A DNA stretch of 64,000 nt from CALJFL01 sp047633055. Its GTDB lineage: Bacteria; Pseudomonadota; Gammaproteobacteria; Pseudomonadales; Halieaceae. The stretch is taken from NCBI GenBank assembly GCA_047633055.1, contig JBLIEI010000008.1:17293-81292 (forward strand). Direction: 5' to 3'. Below the pieces are notes generated by a model that saw nothing but the letters and a program-made list of their open reading frames with translations, had not been told where the DNA came from and ran no database searches. The position numbers and the translations under genes are program-made. Positions within the stretch are counted from its first letter, which is position 1. Every line of letters begins with the position of its first letter. Positions 44,419 through 53,906 of the stretch are shown here, in pieces.

Positions 44419-45662
44419 AACAGACAGCGGACATTTATATTCTCGGTGGTAGTCAAACAGACTTTGCCCGCAACTGGCATCGGGAAGGACTGCAGCTCTA
44501 CGACATGTTTGCCGAATCGCTGCGGGAGGCAGTCGCTAACGCCGAAATTGACCCGGAACAAATAGAGGTCGGGCATGTTGGTAATTTTGTCGGTGAGTTA
44601 TTTGCCGGCCAGGGCTTGATTGGCGGTTTTTTTGGCCATGTTTTCCCCGAGCTGGCTATGCTGCCGACCTCCCGGCATGAGGCTGCGTGCGCATCAGGCT
44701 CGATAGCGATTTTGTCGGCTATGCGCGATATAGAGGCTGGTCATTACGACGTGGCATGTGTCCTGGGTCTCGAGTTGATGAGAAATGTCGATGGCAAGAC
44801 CGGAGCGCAATATCTTGGTGCAGCTGCGTGGCAGGGCAAGGAGGCCACACCGGCTGATTGCGATTACCCGTGGCCGCATATGTTCGATCTACTGACCCGT
44901 GAATATGATGCGCGCTACGGAATCAACTCAGACCACCTGAATCGTATTGCAGAAATTAACTTCACCAATGCCCGCGATAATCCCCGCGCGCAGACACGGA
45001 ACTGGAACTTCCCCGAGGGTGCTTTCAGTTGTGACGAGGCTCTCAACCCCGTGATCGAGGGGCGGGTACGTAAACAGGATTGCGGTCAAATTACCGATGG
45101 TGCTGCCAGCCTCATACTTGCCAGTGAAGAGAAAGCCAAGGAGCACGCGCTTAGGCTTGGGATAAAGCTGCAGGATCTCCCCCGGATAAAAGGTTGGGGC
45201 CATCGTTCGGCACCTATCTTGTTGGCGCAAAAACTCGCCAACAGCGTCAACGAGCCGCTTGTTTTTCCTCACGCTCATCTCACATTAATAGAGTCAGTGC
45301 AGCGGGCGGGCTTTTCTCAGGTGGCAGATCTCGACGGTCTGGAGACGCACGACTGCTTCACCATGACCGAGTACATGGCGATTGATCACGCGGGGTTGAC
45401 GGCGCCAGGTGAAAGTTGGAAAGCGATAGAAGAGGGGCGAATTACCCGTGATGGAAATTTTCCAATTAACCCTAGTGGGGGTTTGATTGGACTTGGGCAT
45501 CCCGTGGGCGCCACGGGGGTGCGTATGGTCCTCGATTGTGCTCGCCAAGTGACTGGCAGATCGGGTGCCTACCAGATCGAGAATGCGGAAAATATGATTA
45601 CCTTTAATGTGGGTGGTAGTGCCACAACCTGTGTCAGTTTTGTCGTTGGGGTGGGCAGATGA
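44415..45662 (+). CDS. SCP2-type thiolase (acetyl-CoA acetyltransferase family)
   Basis: A 415-residue thiolase-family protein of the SCP-x/SCP2 type, the group often used in sterol or branched-chain side-chain cleavage. The nucleophilic cysteine lies in HEAACASGSIAI, the second region is LETHDCFTMTEYMA (H-D-C-F in place of H-E-A-F, as in SCP2 thiolases), and NPSGGLIGLGHPVGATG is the conserved loop. The start overlaps the ligase stop, and its own stop overlaps the next thiolase (ATGA at 45659-45662). This suggests it is made stoichiometrically with its neighbours. Confidence 0.9.
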   Translation: MKQTADIYILGGSQTDFARNWHREGLQLYDMFAESLREAVANAEIDPEQIEVGHVGNFVGELFAGQGLIGGFFGHVFPELAMLPTSRHEAACASGSIAILSAMRDIEAGHYDVACVLGLELMRNVDGKTGAQYLGAAAWQGKEATPADCDYPWPHMFDLLTREYDARYGINSDHLNRIAEINFTNARDNPRAQTRNWNFPEGAFSCDEALNPVIEGRVRKQDCGQITDGAASLILASEEKAKEHALRLGIKLQDLPRIKGWGHRSAPILLAQKLANSVNEPLVFPHAHLTLIESVQRAGFSQVADLDGLETHDCFTMTEYMAIDHAGLTAPGESWKAIEEGRITRDGNFPINPSGGLIGLGHPVGATGVRMVLDCARQVTGRSGAYQIENAENMITFNVGGSATTCVSFVVGVGR

Positions 45663-46861
45663 AGCCGGTCTTTCTGTATGACGCGATACGCACGCCCAGA
45701 GGCAGGGCCAAGGCCAGTGGTGGTTTACATGATATAACGCCACACGAATTACTCTCGGTTTTGTACCGGGCACTTGTCGAGCGCACGGGCTTAGACCCTA
45801 CCTTGGTCGGCGATGTGCTTATGGGCTGTGTCACCCAGCATGGTGATCAGGCCGCCAACATTGCCAAAACCTCAACGCTCTATGCCGGTTGGCCAACGAG
45901 TGTTGGCGGAATGACTGTCAATCGATTTTGTTCTTCCAGTATCGATGCCGTCAGTCTTGGGGCGCTAAAAATTGCAGCGGGACAAGAGACCGCGGTGGTC
46001 GCCGGTGGTGTCGAAATGATGTCGCGGGTGCCGATGCTGTCTGACGGCGCCACGGTTTTTACAGACCCCAAGTTTGCGCTGCAATGTCAGATTTTCATGA
46101 TGGGCAGCGGTGCGGATTTGATTGCCACGCAACTTGGCATTACGCGCGAACAGGCGGATGCAATTGCACTGCAGAGTCAGCAGCGTGCCTATCATGCTCG
46201 TCGCCAGGGCTATTTTAAATCGATTGTCCCCGTTCACAATCCGGTCAAGGGGATAACCGTCGAAGAAGACGAATGTATTCGGCCCGATACTTCCATGGGA
46301 GGTCTTGCCGCTATGGAACCTGCTTTTGCCTGGTTGGGGGCGCAGGGCGTTGACGCTTTGCAGCTGGCTGCCAATGCGGGCTTTTCGGCCATCGAGCATA
46401 TCCATACTGCAGGTAACTCGCCGGCCATGGCAGATGGCGCGAGTGCAGTGCTCTTAGGTGATGAAGGCTTGGGCGCCCGTCTTGGTATTGAACCGCGGGC
46501 CAGAGTGCTGGCCGCCGCTACTGCCAGTGATGATCCTCTGCAGGTTCTCTCCGGCTGCCTCGCCGCCAGTCAAAAGTTGCTGCGTGAACAAAATCTCTGT
46601 GCAGGCGATGTAGACCTGTTTGAGTTGCACGAGGCATTTGCTGCCACTGTGGTGAAATGTCAGCGGGAATTGGACATCGAACACGACAAGCTTAATGTCA
46701 ATGGAGGCGTGATCGCGCTGGGCCACCCTATGGGTGCGACCGGGGGTATGATGCTGGGAATATTACTGGATGAATTGGAGCGCAGACACGGTCGGCTGGG
46801 GGTTGTTGCTGCCAGTGGGGCTGCGGGAGTTGGCAGTGCGCTGCTTATAGAGCGCGTTTAA
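45659..46861 (+). CDS. Thiolase II-type acyltransferase with Ser at the second catalytic Cys position
   Basis: A 400-residue thiolase (FadA/PhaA fold). The acyl-accepting Cys91 is intact in NRFCSSSIDAV, as are ELHEAFAA and NVNGGVIALGHPMGATG. In the final motif, where thiolases read C-I-G-G-G-x-G, this protein reads SGAAGVG (Ser386), so the base that activates CoA or the second acyl chain is missing. Activity may be changed or limited to one half-reaction. It overlaps the SCP2-type thiolase by ATGA and ends 117 bp before the dioxygenase gene. Confidence 0.9.
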   Translation: MKPVFLYDAIRTPRGRAKASGGLHDITPHELLSVLYRALVERTGLDPTLVGDVLMGCVTQHGDQAANIAKTSTLYAGWPTSVGGMTVNRFCSSSIDAVSLGALKIAAGQETAVVAGGVEMMSRVPMLSDGATVFTDPKFALQCQIFMMGSGADLIATQLGITREQADAIALQSQQRAYHARRQGYFKSIVPVHNPVKGITVEEDECIRPDTSMGGLAAMEPAFAWLGAQGVDALQLAANAGFSAIEHIHTAGNSPAMADGASAVLLGDEGLGARLGIEPRARVLAAATASDDPLQVLSGCLAASQKLLREQNLCAGDVDLFELHEAFAATVVKCQRELDIEHDKLNVNGGVIALGHPMGATGGMMLGILLDELERRHGRLGVVAASGAAGVGSALLIERV

Positions 46862-46978
46862 TTAGTGGGTAAGGCGAAGCAATGGTGCGTGTATATTGAT
46901 AGAGGTGGGCGCCATCGAAACGAACCCAGAAAACTAAATTCTCATCATGTGAGTAACAACAGGAAAGAGGAATAGGTT

Positions 46979-48496
46979 ATGGCCGTGGCACACAAACTAA
47001 TGGAATACCCTTCAGTGGAGCGCTGCTTGGGAGGTGTTACTCATTTCGATGATGCTCCACAGTGGATTTATAACCTGGATAACCCTTACCTGCACGGTGC
47101 ATACGCGCCAATTCTGAATGAAACGAGCGCAGACGGTTTGCAGGTCACTGGCGAATTGCCTGCTGATCTGGAGGGGGCGTATTTTCGCAACGGCCCTAAC
47201 CCGGTCTATGAGTCAAAAAATCGACACCACCCGTTTGACGGTGACGGTATGGTTCACGGTGTCTATTTTCGGAATGGTCAGGTTGGCTATCGCAATCGGT
47301 ATGCACAAACGTCTGCTATGACGCAGGAGAGTTCGGATGGGAAGTCAATTTCTCCTGGCGTGATGGGCCCTTTTGATTACGCCATCTCGCAATTTGGGAT
47401 CAAGGATACATCCAACACGGATGTGCTTTTCTACAATGGCGAGCTTATGACGCTGTGGTACAACGCCGGCCACCCCTATAAATTGGACGCCGAGACTCTC
47501 GCTACGAAGGGGCATTACCATCTGGATGGCCGCGATCAGTTGCGTATGTCTGCCCACTCCAAAATGGACTGGGACACGGGCGAGTTGTTATTCTGGGATT
47601 ACGGCGATGAACCACCGTTCATGACGTTTGGGGTGGCGGATGCAAATGGCAAGCTTGTGCACGAGGTTGACATCGATATACCCGGGCCACGTCTGCCTCA
47701 TGATTTTGGCTTCACCACGCGCTATGCCATTCTCCACGATCTGCCTTTCTTCCACGATATGGAAGTACTACGTCGACACAAGCAGCGGGTGCTGACATTT
47801 CACCGGGACATACCAGCCCGCTTTGGCATTATACCCAGGCGTGGTCAGAGCCATGAAATTCGCTGGTTCGAATGCCAACCCTGTTACGTCTTGCACGTGA
47901 CAAATTGCTGGGAAGAGGGCGACTGGGTGGTGATGGACGGTTGTCGCTCACTTAACCCAATGCCCGGTTCGCAGCCGGGAGATGGCGAGTTAGCGTCTAT
48001 GCTGGCGTATATGCGTCTGGAAGCTAATGCCTATCGCTGGCGCTTTAATATGCTTACCGGTGAGGCGCGCGAGGGTGACATCGACGATCTAAATACTGAG
48101 TTTAATAAATCAAACGGCCTGTTCCATGGCGTGAAGAGTAAGTACTCCTATCACCAGCGCATACCATTACTGCATGAGGGCGGGCACACGCTACGCTTTA
48201 CTGGTTTGGTGAAATACAACAATGATACCGGCAGCCGCGAGGAGTGGTCCTACGGTCCCGGTGTTTTTGGTAGCGAAGCCGTGTTTGCGCCTCGAGTCGG
48301 CGCTGATCGCAGTGGCCCCGAAGACGACGGCTATGTGATCACCCTGGTGACGGATAGCACTACCTGGCAGTCAGATTGCCTGGTATTTGATGCGACCGAT
48401 ATTGAATCTGGCCCGGTATGCCGTGTTCGCATGCCGCATCGGGTGCCCTCGGGCTTCCATGCCACCTGGGCCAGAGGCGAGGATATATTCGGATAA
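46979..48496 (+). CDS. Carotenoid oxygenase-family dioxygenase (lignostilbene/apocarotenoid type)
   Basis: A 505-residue non-haem iron dioxygenase that cleaves a C=C bond to two carbonyl products. The four iron histidines are visible: SAHSKMD (His193), PHDFGFT (His241), VLHVTN (His306) and GFHATW (His494). The N-terminal GAYFRNGPNP and HPFDGDGMVHGV are also family-typical. Substrates in this family range from carotenoids to stilbenes, isoeugenol and other phenylpropenes. GAGGA seven bases upstream supports ATG 46979. It is directly followed (6-bp gap) by an aldehyde dehydrogenase, which would handle the aldehyde product. Confidence 0.92.
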   Translation: MAVAHKLMEYPSVERCLGGVTHFDDAPQWIYNLDNPYLHGAYAPILNETSADGLQVTGELPADLEGAYFRNGPNPVYESKNRHHPFDGDGMVHGVYFRNGQVGYRNRYAQTSAMTQESSDGKSISPGVMGPFDYAISQFGIKDTSNTDVLFYNGELMTLWYNAGHPYKLDAETLATKGHYHLDGRDQLRMSAHSKMDWDTGELLFWDYGDEPPFMTFGVADANGKLVHEVDIDIPGPRLPHDFGFTTRYAILHDLPFFHDMEVLRRHKQRVLTFHRDIPARFGIIPRRGQSHEIRWFECQPCYVLHVTNCWEEGDWVVMDGCRSLNPMPGSQPGDGELASMLAYMRLEANAYRWRFNMLTGEAREGDIDDLNTEFNKSNGLFHGVKSKYSYHQRIPLLHEGGHTLRFTGLVKYNNDTGSREEWSYGPGVFGSEAVFAPRVGADRSGPEDDGYVITLVTDSTTWQSDCLVFDATDIESGPVCRVRMPHRVPSGFHATWARGEDIFG

Positions 48497-48502
48497 CAGA
48501 AG

Positions 48503-50176
48503 ATGATTGATTATTTTGACAGACACAAGGCGACGCTGGCCAAGGCAGTGGATGCCTGCGATAAACGCTATTCCTGGACCGCATATCCCGAGAGCCCTAG
48601 CAGAAAAATACACGGGGTCGAGAAACCCGCACAGGGAAAAGCCAGATTTGAAGCTATGCTGAATAAACCGTTTCCGCTGGTGCAGCCCGGCGAGGTCGGT
48701 CGTACCGGGGCGGAAATTTCTCCTTATACTGGTCAGCCCCTGGGAATAGACTACCCGCGGATAGATATCGAAGTGCTATACCCGGCGATAGAAGCGGCCT
48801 CACCGGCGTGGCAAGCGGCGGGGCCAGAAGTACGCCTGGGGATTTGTCTTGAAATTCTTGATCGTTGTTCGCAACAGCTGTTTGAAAATGCTCACGCCAC
48901 GATGCATACCAGCGGCCAGAGCTACATCATGGCCTTTGCCGGCAGCGGCGCCAATGCACTCGATCGGGGTATGGAGGCGCTGGCTTTTGCCTACAAGGCG
49001 ATGGGTGATGTTCCGGCGACAGCGGTTTGGGAGCGCCGCTTTGGCAAGAAAGGTGCAACGCGGTTGGAAAAAGAGTATCGCTTGCGCGGGCGGGGTATCA
49101 GTGTTGCGATTTGCTGCGCTACCTTTCCACTTTGGAATGGCTATCCGGCGCTTTGCGCGAGCCTGGCAACAGGAAACCCGGTGGTACTGAAACCTCATCC
49201 CAGTGCCATTTTACCGGTCGCACTGCTGACCACGGTGGCGAAAGCGGTTTTCGCTGAGACGGGCTTTGATCCCAATCTGGTCTCTATGGTGGCGGATACC
49301 CGGGAAGCGCCAGCGGCTCTCGAATTGCTCGAGCATCCAGCCACAGCGATTGTGGATTTCACCGGCAGCCCGGCTTTTGGCGCGTGGATAGAACACAACT
49401 GCCGCGATAAGCTGGTTTTCACAGAAACCGCGGGTTGTAATTCGGTGGTTATAGAGTCCACTGATAACCTTGAAGCGATGGCGTCAGCTATCGCCCACTC
49501 ACTGTGCCAGGCATCAGCACAAATGTGCACCAGTGTTCAGAATATTCATATTCCTGCCACGGGCATAGAGGCGGCGGGGCGGCAGGTTTCATTTGATACG
49601 GTTGCTGGCGCAATTGTTTCAGCTGTCGACAAACATTTGGAAAATCCTCAGGTGCTCTGTGGCACGCTGGTCGACGATACTATTTTCGCTACTATCCACC
49701 GGTATCGCCAACTGGCTGCAGAGCATGGTCAGCTGCTGAGAGACTCTGGCCCACTCGACTATACTGACTTTCCGGCGGCGAGAACGGCTTCGCCACTGAT
49801 TTTGCAAGTGACAGAGGCGGCCAGAGGAATTTATCGGGATGAAATATTTGGGCCGGTATCCTTTATTATCAAGGGCGATAATATTGATGGCTGTCTCCTG
49901 GATGCGACCAGCAATGCCCGGGATCGCGGTGCTATAACCTCCCATGTGTATTCTGTGCGGGATGAATTTCTCGACCGAGCTGTTGATGCGTATCACGCTG
50001 CGGGGGCATCAGTCGCCTGCAACTTGACGGGCATGCCCATCAATTTTTCAGCAGCGTACTCCGATTATCACGTCACCGGTCTAAACCCCGCAGGCAATGC
50101 CTGTCTTGCTGATATGGCATTTGTCAGTGGTCGCTTCAGGATTGTGCAAAGCAAGCGCATGAGCAAGCCGACTTAG
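48503..50176 (+). CDS. PaaN-type aldehyde dehydrogenase
   Basis: A 557-residue protein of the PaaN/aldehyde dehydrogenase superfamily, last gene of the plus-strand run. It has the catalytic Glu308 (FTETAGCNSVV) and Cys342 (SAQMCTSVQNIHIP), 34 residues apart as in active ALDHs, and NPVVLKPHPSAI plus FTGSPAFG for the coenzyme fold. Unlike the fused PaaZ, it has no hydratase domain. Stand-alone PaaN2-type proteins are known from phenylacetate clusters, but no other paa genes are near, so here it likely oxidises an aldehyde released by the upstream dioxygenase. The short gap (6 bp) to that gene supports a functional pair. Confidence 0.88.
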   Translation: MIDYFDRHKATLAKAVDACDKRYSWTAYPESPSRKIHGVEKPAQGKARFEAMLNKPFPLVQPGEVGRTGAEISPYTGQPLGIDYPRIDIEVLYPAIEAASPAWQAAGPEVRLGICLEILDRCSQQLFENAHATMHTSGQSYIMAFAGSGANALDRGMEALAFAYKAMGDVPATAVWERRFGKKGATRLEKEYRLRGRGISVAICCATFPLWNGYPALCASLATGNPVVLKPHPSAILPVALLTTVAKAVFAETGFDPNLVSMVADTREAPAALELLEHPATAIVDFTGSPAFGAWIEHNCRDKLVFTETAGCNSVVIESTDNLEAMASAIAHSLCQASAQMCTSVQNIHIPATGIEAAGRQVSFDTVAGAIVSAVDKHLENPQVLCGTLVDDTIFATIHRYRQLAAEHGQLLRDSGPLDYTDFPAARTASPLILQVTEAARGIYRDEIFGPVSFIIKGDNIDGCLLDATSNARDRGAITSHVYSVRDEFLDRAVDAYHAAGASVACNLTGMPINFSAAYSDYHVTGLNPAGNACLADMAFVSGRFRIVQSKRMSKPT

Positions 50177-50197
50177 CATCAGTCAGTTGCGTTACCT

Positions 50198-51010
50198 CTA
50201 CCGAACGATCTCTACCGGGTGCACCGCGGCAAGCTGGCCCCGGAGGTTTAACGGCCGCATTTTGGGAATTAGTGCGGCAAGCGCTGCTTCGCGATTGCCC
50301 GGGGCTGGGTGGGTGCTGAGAAACTCCGGCTGACTACTGCCTCCTAACGACCCCATTTTCTGCCACAGCGTCACCGCTGCATCGGGGTCGTAACCGGCGC
50401 GTGTTGCCAGCTCAATACCGATTTGGTCTGCTTCTGATTCCGCAGCGCGACTATTGGGTAATTCCAGCGCGACCTTGGCGGCCGCAGCGGCGCCCATCAA
50501 AGCGATACCGTGATTGTCTGAGGCGGCGCCTACGGCTACTACACCCAGAGTTGTTGCCATAGCCCGCGACATGCGCTCAGCCGTATGATTGGCCAGAGCA
50601 TGGGAGATTTCGTGGCCCATAATCTGGGCAAACTCCGCATCGGTGAGCTTGAGTTTGTCGAATAGTCCGGTGTACACCGCCATGCGACCGCCCGCCATGC
50701 ACCACGCATTGACGGTTTCAGGGTCGTCAATAATGGCTACGCTCCATTGCCAGTCTGCTGAATTGGGGTATAGGGCGATGGCTTCGGTGACCAGACGTCC
50801 AGTGATGGTTGCGACTTTGTCAGCCATTTTCGGGTCGTCCAGGAGCTTGTTCTGTTTGTCTAAATCCTGAACCGTACTGAGGTAGGCGACGCTCGATTCG
50901 ACGATGGCCGACTCGGGAGAGATCAGCATCAGCTGCATGCGACCGGTGGGGCTGGTGGCGCAGGCGGTGACAAGCGCCAGTGTGGTAATCAGAACAAGGT
51001 AATTTTTCAA
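50198..51010 (-). CDS. M48 family metallopeptidase, lipoprotein
   Basis: A 270-residue zinc metallopeptidase of family M48 (BepA/LoiP-like). The zinc motif GHEISHALANH is complete, with the third ligand in EADQIGIELA. The N-terminus is a lipoprotein signal (LKNYLVLITTLALVTAC, lipobox VTAC), so it sits at a membrane facing the periplasm. The start is a TTG at 51010: GGAG at 51019-51022 is eight bases upstream, and it puts the signal peptide at the N-terminus. A longer ATG frame (51100) would bury the signal. Family roles include outer-membrane protein quality control. Confidence 0.9.
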   Translation of the reverse strand: MKNYLVLITTLALVTACATSPTGRMQLMLISPESAIVESSVAYLSTVQDLDKQNKLLDDPKMADKVATITGRLVTEAIALYPNSADWQWSVAIIDDPETVNAWCMAGGRMAVYTGLFDKLKLTDAEFAQIMGHEISHALANHTAERMSRAMATTLGVVAVGAASDNHGIALMGAAAAAKVALELPNSRAAESEADQIGIELATRAGYDPDAAVTLWQKMGSLGGSSQPEFLSTHPAPGNREAALAALIPKMRPLNLRGQLAAVHPVEIVR

Positions 51011-51194
51011 AGCATGTACTCCAGTAAGCTGCGCTAATCTTAGTGCAACGTGGTCCATTTCCATAGCCGTACGGTAGGGACCCCATTCTATATCCGACAC
51101 AGGAGTTGTTGATTAATTCCACTGTGGGTATGGCAGTACTCGCAGGTTCAGGATTAGCGGCACTCGGTTGAAATGCACTCGGATGCTTTGTTTT

Positions 51195-52283
51195 CTAGAC
51201 CGGAACGCCACTCTCGACAGCATGGCCACATTCCGCAGGTGTCGGCAGCCCACTGGTCAGGTGTACGCCGTTAACCTCTGCCCTTATTCCAGAGACATTT
51301 TCTGTGGCTGCAAAAAACTGGGAGTACCATTTACGACCCGTTTTGAAAGGACCATCTGTTTTTAACTGCATGATTTTGAGTGCCGGTCGCTTGTTCTGCC
51401 ACACATTAAAATCGGCACTGAAGGCTTCCAGCGCGCCTGCCTGAACCTGCTTAGCGTTAGCTAAATCTTCTTTGCCGGGTGGGGTCGACTGGGCCTTGGT
51501 CAGACAGCCATGCCAGACTTTGACGACTCCGTCATCCACCGGCGTATTGGCGATCAGCTCGTAAATTTCCATGCCCGCGAACCCCTGCTTGGACAGCAGC
51601 ACTCCCGGCCCGGTGTACCAGGTGGTAGTACTCAGATAAGTATCATAGAGCTGCATTGGGCCGCCCTGGTGCTGGATGTAGAGGTGGTCTTTAAATTCGT
51701 TGGAAAAGTATTCGCAGGGTGCACCGTGTGTTGGCCCCAGATGCCGTGCATCGGCCATATTGTCCAGTATCTCCTGGGGGTGGATGGCGAGTTCACCGAG
51801 GTGGTCGAGTGTCCAGTTTACCCACTGTGGGTCGTCCCATTGTGAGAGCGACGGTGCATCGTATTCGGGGGCGTCACCGTCGGGGTCGTACCAGGCCATG
51901 ACGCAGCCCATAGTGTCCACCACCGGATAGGAGCGTATCGAAGCAGACTTGGGGCAGGGCCCATCAAAGTAGGGAATATCGTCGACATTGCCCTCGGGAT
52001 CATAGCGCCAGCCGTGATAGGGGCAGCGTATGGAGTCCCCTTCTATCTGTTCGCCATTCTTCACAATCATCGCGCTGTCGCTGGCTGTGATATGGGTGCC
52101 CATATGCGAACAGTAGGCGTCCAGAAGCACTGGTCTGCCACTTTCACCACGGTACAGGGCCAGGTCCTGACCAAAGAAGCGCACCGCCTGTGGGCCGCGG
52201 TCAAGTTCGCTACTTTCGGCGACAATAAACCAGCCTCTGGGAAAAGTATTTGGACCGAGATTGTATTCTGCTGCTGTCGCCAT
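51195..52283 (-). CDS. Rieske non-haem iron oxygenase, alpha subunit (KshA-like)
   Basis: A 362-residue Rieske oxygenase. The [2Fe-2S] ligands are YCSHMGTH (Cys58, His60) and IRCPYHGWRYDPEG (Cys87, His90). The mononuclear iron site is DNMADARHLGPTHG. The arrangement is like 3-ketosteroid 9-alpha-hydroxylase (KshA) and related three-component oxygenases. Substrate could be a steroid, terpenoid or other polycyclic compound. No reductase gene is adjacent. ATG 52283 is chosen over a TTG at 52316; the upstream ribosome site is weak. It diverges from fumC and follows the M48 gene. Confidence 0.9.
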   Translation of the reverse strand: MATAAEYNLGPNTFPRGWFIVAESSELDRGPQAVRFFGQDLALYRGESGRPVLLDAYCSHMGTHITASDSAMIVKNGEQIEGDSIRCPYHGWRYDPEGNVDDIPYFDGPCPKSASIRSYPVVDTMGCVMAWYDPDGDAPEYDAPSLSQWDDPQWVNWTLDHLGELAIHPQEILDNMADARHLGPTHGAPCEYFSNEFKDHLYIQHQGGPMQLYDTYLSTTTWYTGPGVLLSKQGFAGMEIYELIANTPVDDGVVKVWHGCLTKAQSTPPGKEDLANAKQVQAGALEAFSADFNVWQNKRPALKIMQLKTDGPFKTGRKWYSQFFAATENVSGIRAEVNGVHLTSGLPTPAECGHAVESGVPV

Positions 52284-52369
52284 TGGAGAGTGCCCTGCGC
52301 GTTGTGATAACAGCAAGTATAGCCAGCACTGACGCAGCGGCTACCGTTTAATGAAAGGAAAGCTGAAGC

Positions 52370-52388
52370 AATTGAGCTCGGCTCAATT
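52370..52388. promoter_or_regulatory. Inverted repeat in the Rieske/fumC divergent region
   Basis: AATTGAG (52370-52376) and CTCAATT (52382-52388) form a perfect 7-bp inverted repeat with spacer CTCGG. It lies 87 bp upstream of the Rieske start codon and 130 bp before fumC. It could be an operator for either gene. It has no terminator-like T-run in either direction. Confidence 0.35.
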
Positions 52389-52517
52389 ATTTGGTTTGCA
52401 GCGGTTTCATCGAGGTTAATTATTAAACCGGATTGAGCTTCCCGAAGCTTAGGAAAACGCACGATAAGCGTCAGAACGCGCTAGACTCACGACTAGGATA
52501 AAAAGCGGGGTTTCAGT

Positions 52518-53897
52518 ATGACAGACAGGGTAGAACGGGACAGTCTTGGCGAGGTGAGGATACCTCGACAAGCGCTTTATGGCCCTCAGACACAGCGCGC
52601 CATAGAAAACTTCCCCATTAGTGGTCAAACCCTGCCAACGGCCTTCATTACAGCGCTGTTGCAGGTAAAGCGCGCTGCTGCCCTGGCCAATGCAGAACTT
52701 GAGCAACTCGATGAACGTATAGCTCGGGCGATTGTAAATGCTTGCGACGAGCTGCTGGCTGATGCAATGCTGATGGATCACTTTCCAGTCGATGTATTTC
52801 AGACCGGCTCGGGCACCAGTAGTAATATGAATGCCAATGAGGTGATCGCCACGCTTGCGTCACGCGGCCTGGGGCAGCAAGTCGATCCAAACGACCATGT
52901 GAACTGTAGCCAGAGCAGTAACGATGTGATTCCTACCGCCATACAAGTGAGCGCGGTACTGAGCCTTGAGCAGGAGTTACTCCCTGCGCTTAAGCATCTC
53001 GAGTTGTCGATCCGTGAGAAGGCCGGGCAGGTTTCCCACTATCTCAAAACTGGTCGTACCCATTTGATGGATGCGATGCCGGTCAGTCTGGGTCAGAGTT
53101 TACTAGCTTGGGCAGACCAGATTGCACACTGCATCTCTGCTCTACAGCAACAGCTGCCAGAGCTCCTTGCTCTCGGGCAGGGCGGCACCGCGGTTGGCAC
53201 AGGCGTTAATGCGCACCGACAGTTTGCTGCAGAATTTTGCCTTCAGTTAGCGACGGTCAGTGGTATAGCCTTCATTCCCGCGGCCAATCCGTTTACACGT
53301 ATTGGCTCTCAGGATGTGGCAGTGGCTTTGTCCGGCACATTGAAGCTCTGTGCGGTTGCTCTGACTAAAATTGCCAATGATCTGCGCTGGATGAACTCTG
53401 GCCCGCTGGCTGGTCTGGGCGAAATCGAACTGGAGGCCTTGCAGCCCGGCTCTTCGATTATGCCGGGCAAGGTCAACCCAGTGATTCCCGAGTCTGTGGC
53501 GATGGTGGCAGCTCAGGTTATTGGTAACGACACCACTATCACTTTGGCGGGTCAGTCGGGAAATTTCGAGTTAAATGTGATGCTACCTCTACTGGCTAGC
53601 AACCTGTTGCATAGCATGCGGCTGTTGGCGAATTCTTCTCGACAATTGGCCGACCGCGCGATCCTCACGTTCACTGTTAACGAACAGAAATTGCAGGCCT
53701 CGCTAGCGCAGAATCCGATTTTGGTAACAGCACTCAATTCGCGTATTGGCTACGCGCGGTCCGCTGAAATTGCCAAACGCGCTTATAGAGAAGGTCGCGC
53801 TATTATTGACGTTGCCGTTGAGGAAACCGATATCGAGCGAGATGAACTGGCGCGGTTGCTAGACCCCGCGCGACTTGTTGCTGATTCTGACTCTTGA
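52518..53897 (+). CDS. fumC: Fumarate hydratase class II
   Basis: Interconverts fumarate and malate in the TCA cycle; an oxygen-stable, iron-free homotetramer. The 459-residue protein has VFQTGSGTSSNMNANEVI, NCSQSSNDVIPTAI, TGRTHLMDAMPVSLGQ and the signature GSSIMPGKVNP. No neighbours point to a specific operon, and it converges with the aldo/keto reductase gene with a 9-bp gap. The ATG at 52518 has only a loose GGGG upstream. Confidence 0.95.
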   Translation: MTDRVERDSLGEVRIPRQALYGPQTQRAIENFPISGQTLPTAFITALLQVKRAAALANAELEQLDERIARAIVNACDELLADAMLMDHFPVDVFQTGSGTSSNMNANEVIATLASRGLGQQVDPNDHVNCSQSSNDVIPTAIQVSAVLSLEQELLPALKHLELSIREKAGQVSHYLKTGRTHLMDAMPVSLGQSLLAWADQIAHCISALQQQLPELLALGQGGTAVGTGVNAHRQFAAEFCLQLATVSGIAFIPAANPFTRIGSQDVAVALSGTLKLCAVALTKIANDLRWMNSGPLAGLGEIELEALQPGSSIMPGKVNPVIPESVAMVAAQVIGNDTTITLAGQSGNFELNVMLPLLASNLLHSMRLLANSSRQLADRAILTFTVNEQKLQASLAQNPILVTALNSRIGYARSAEIAKRAYREGRAIIDVAVEETDIERDELARLLDPARLVADSDS

Positions 53898-53906
53898 GGT
53901 CGGTAA

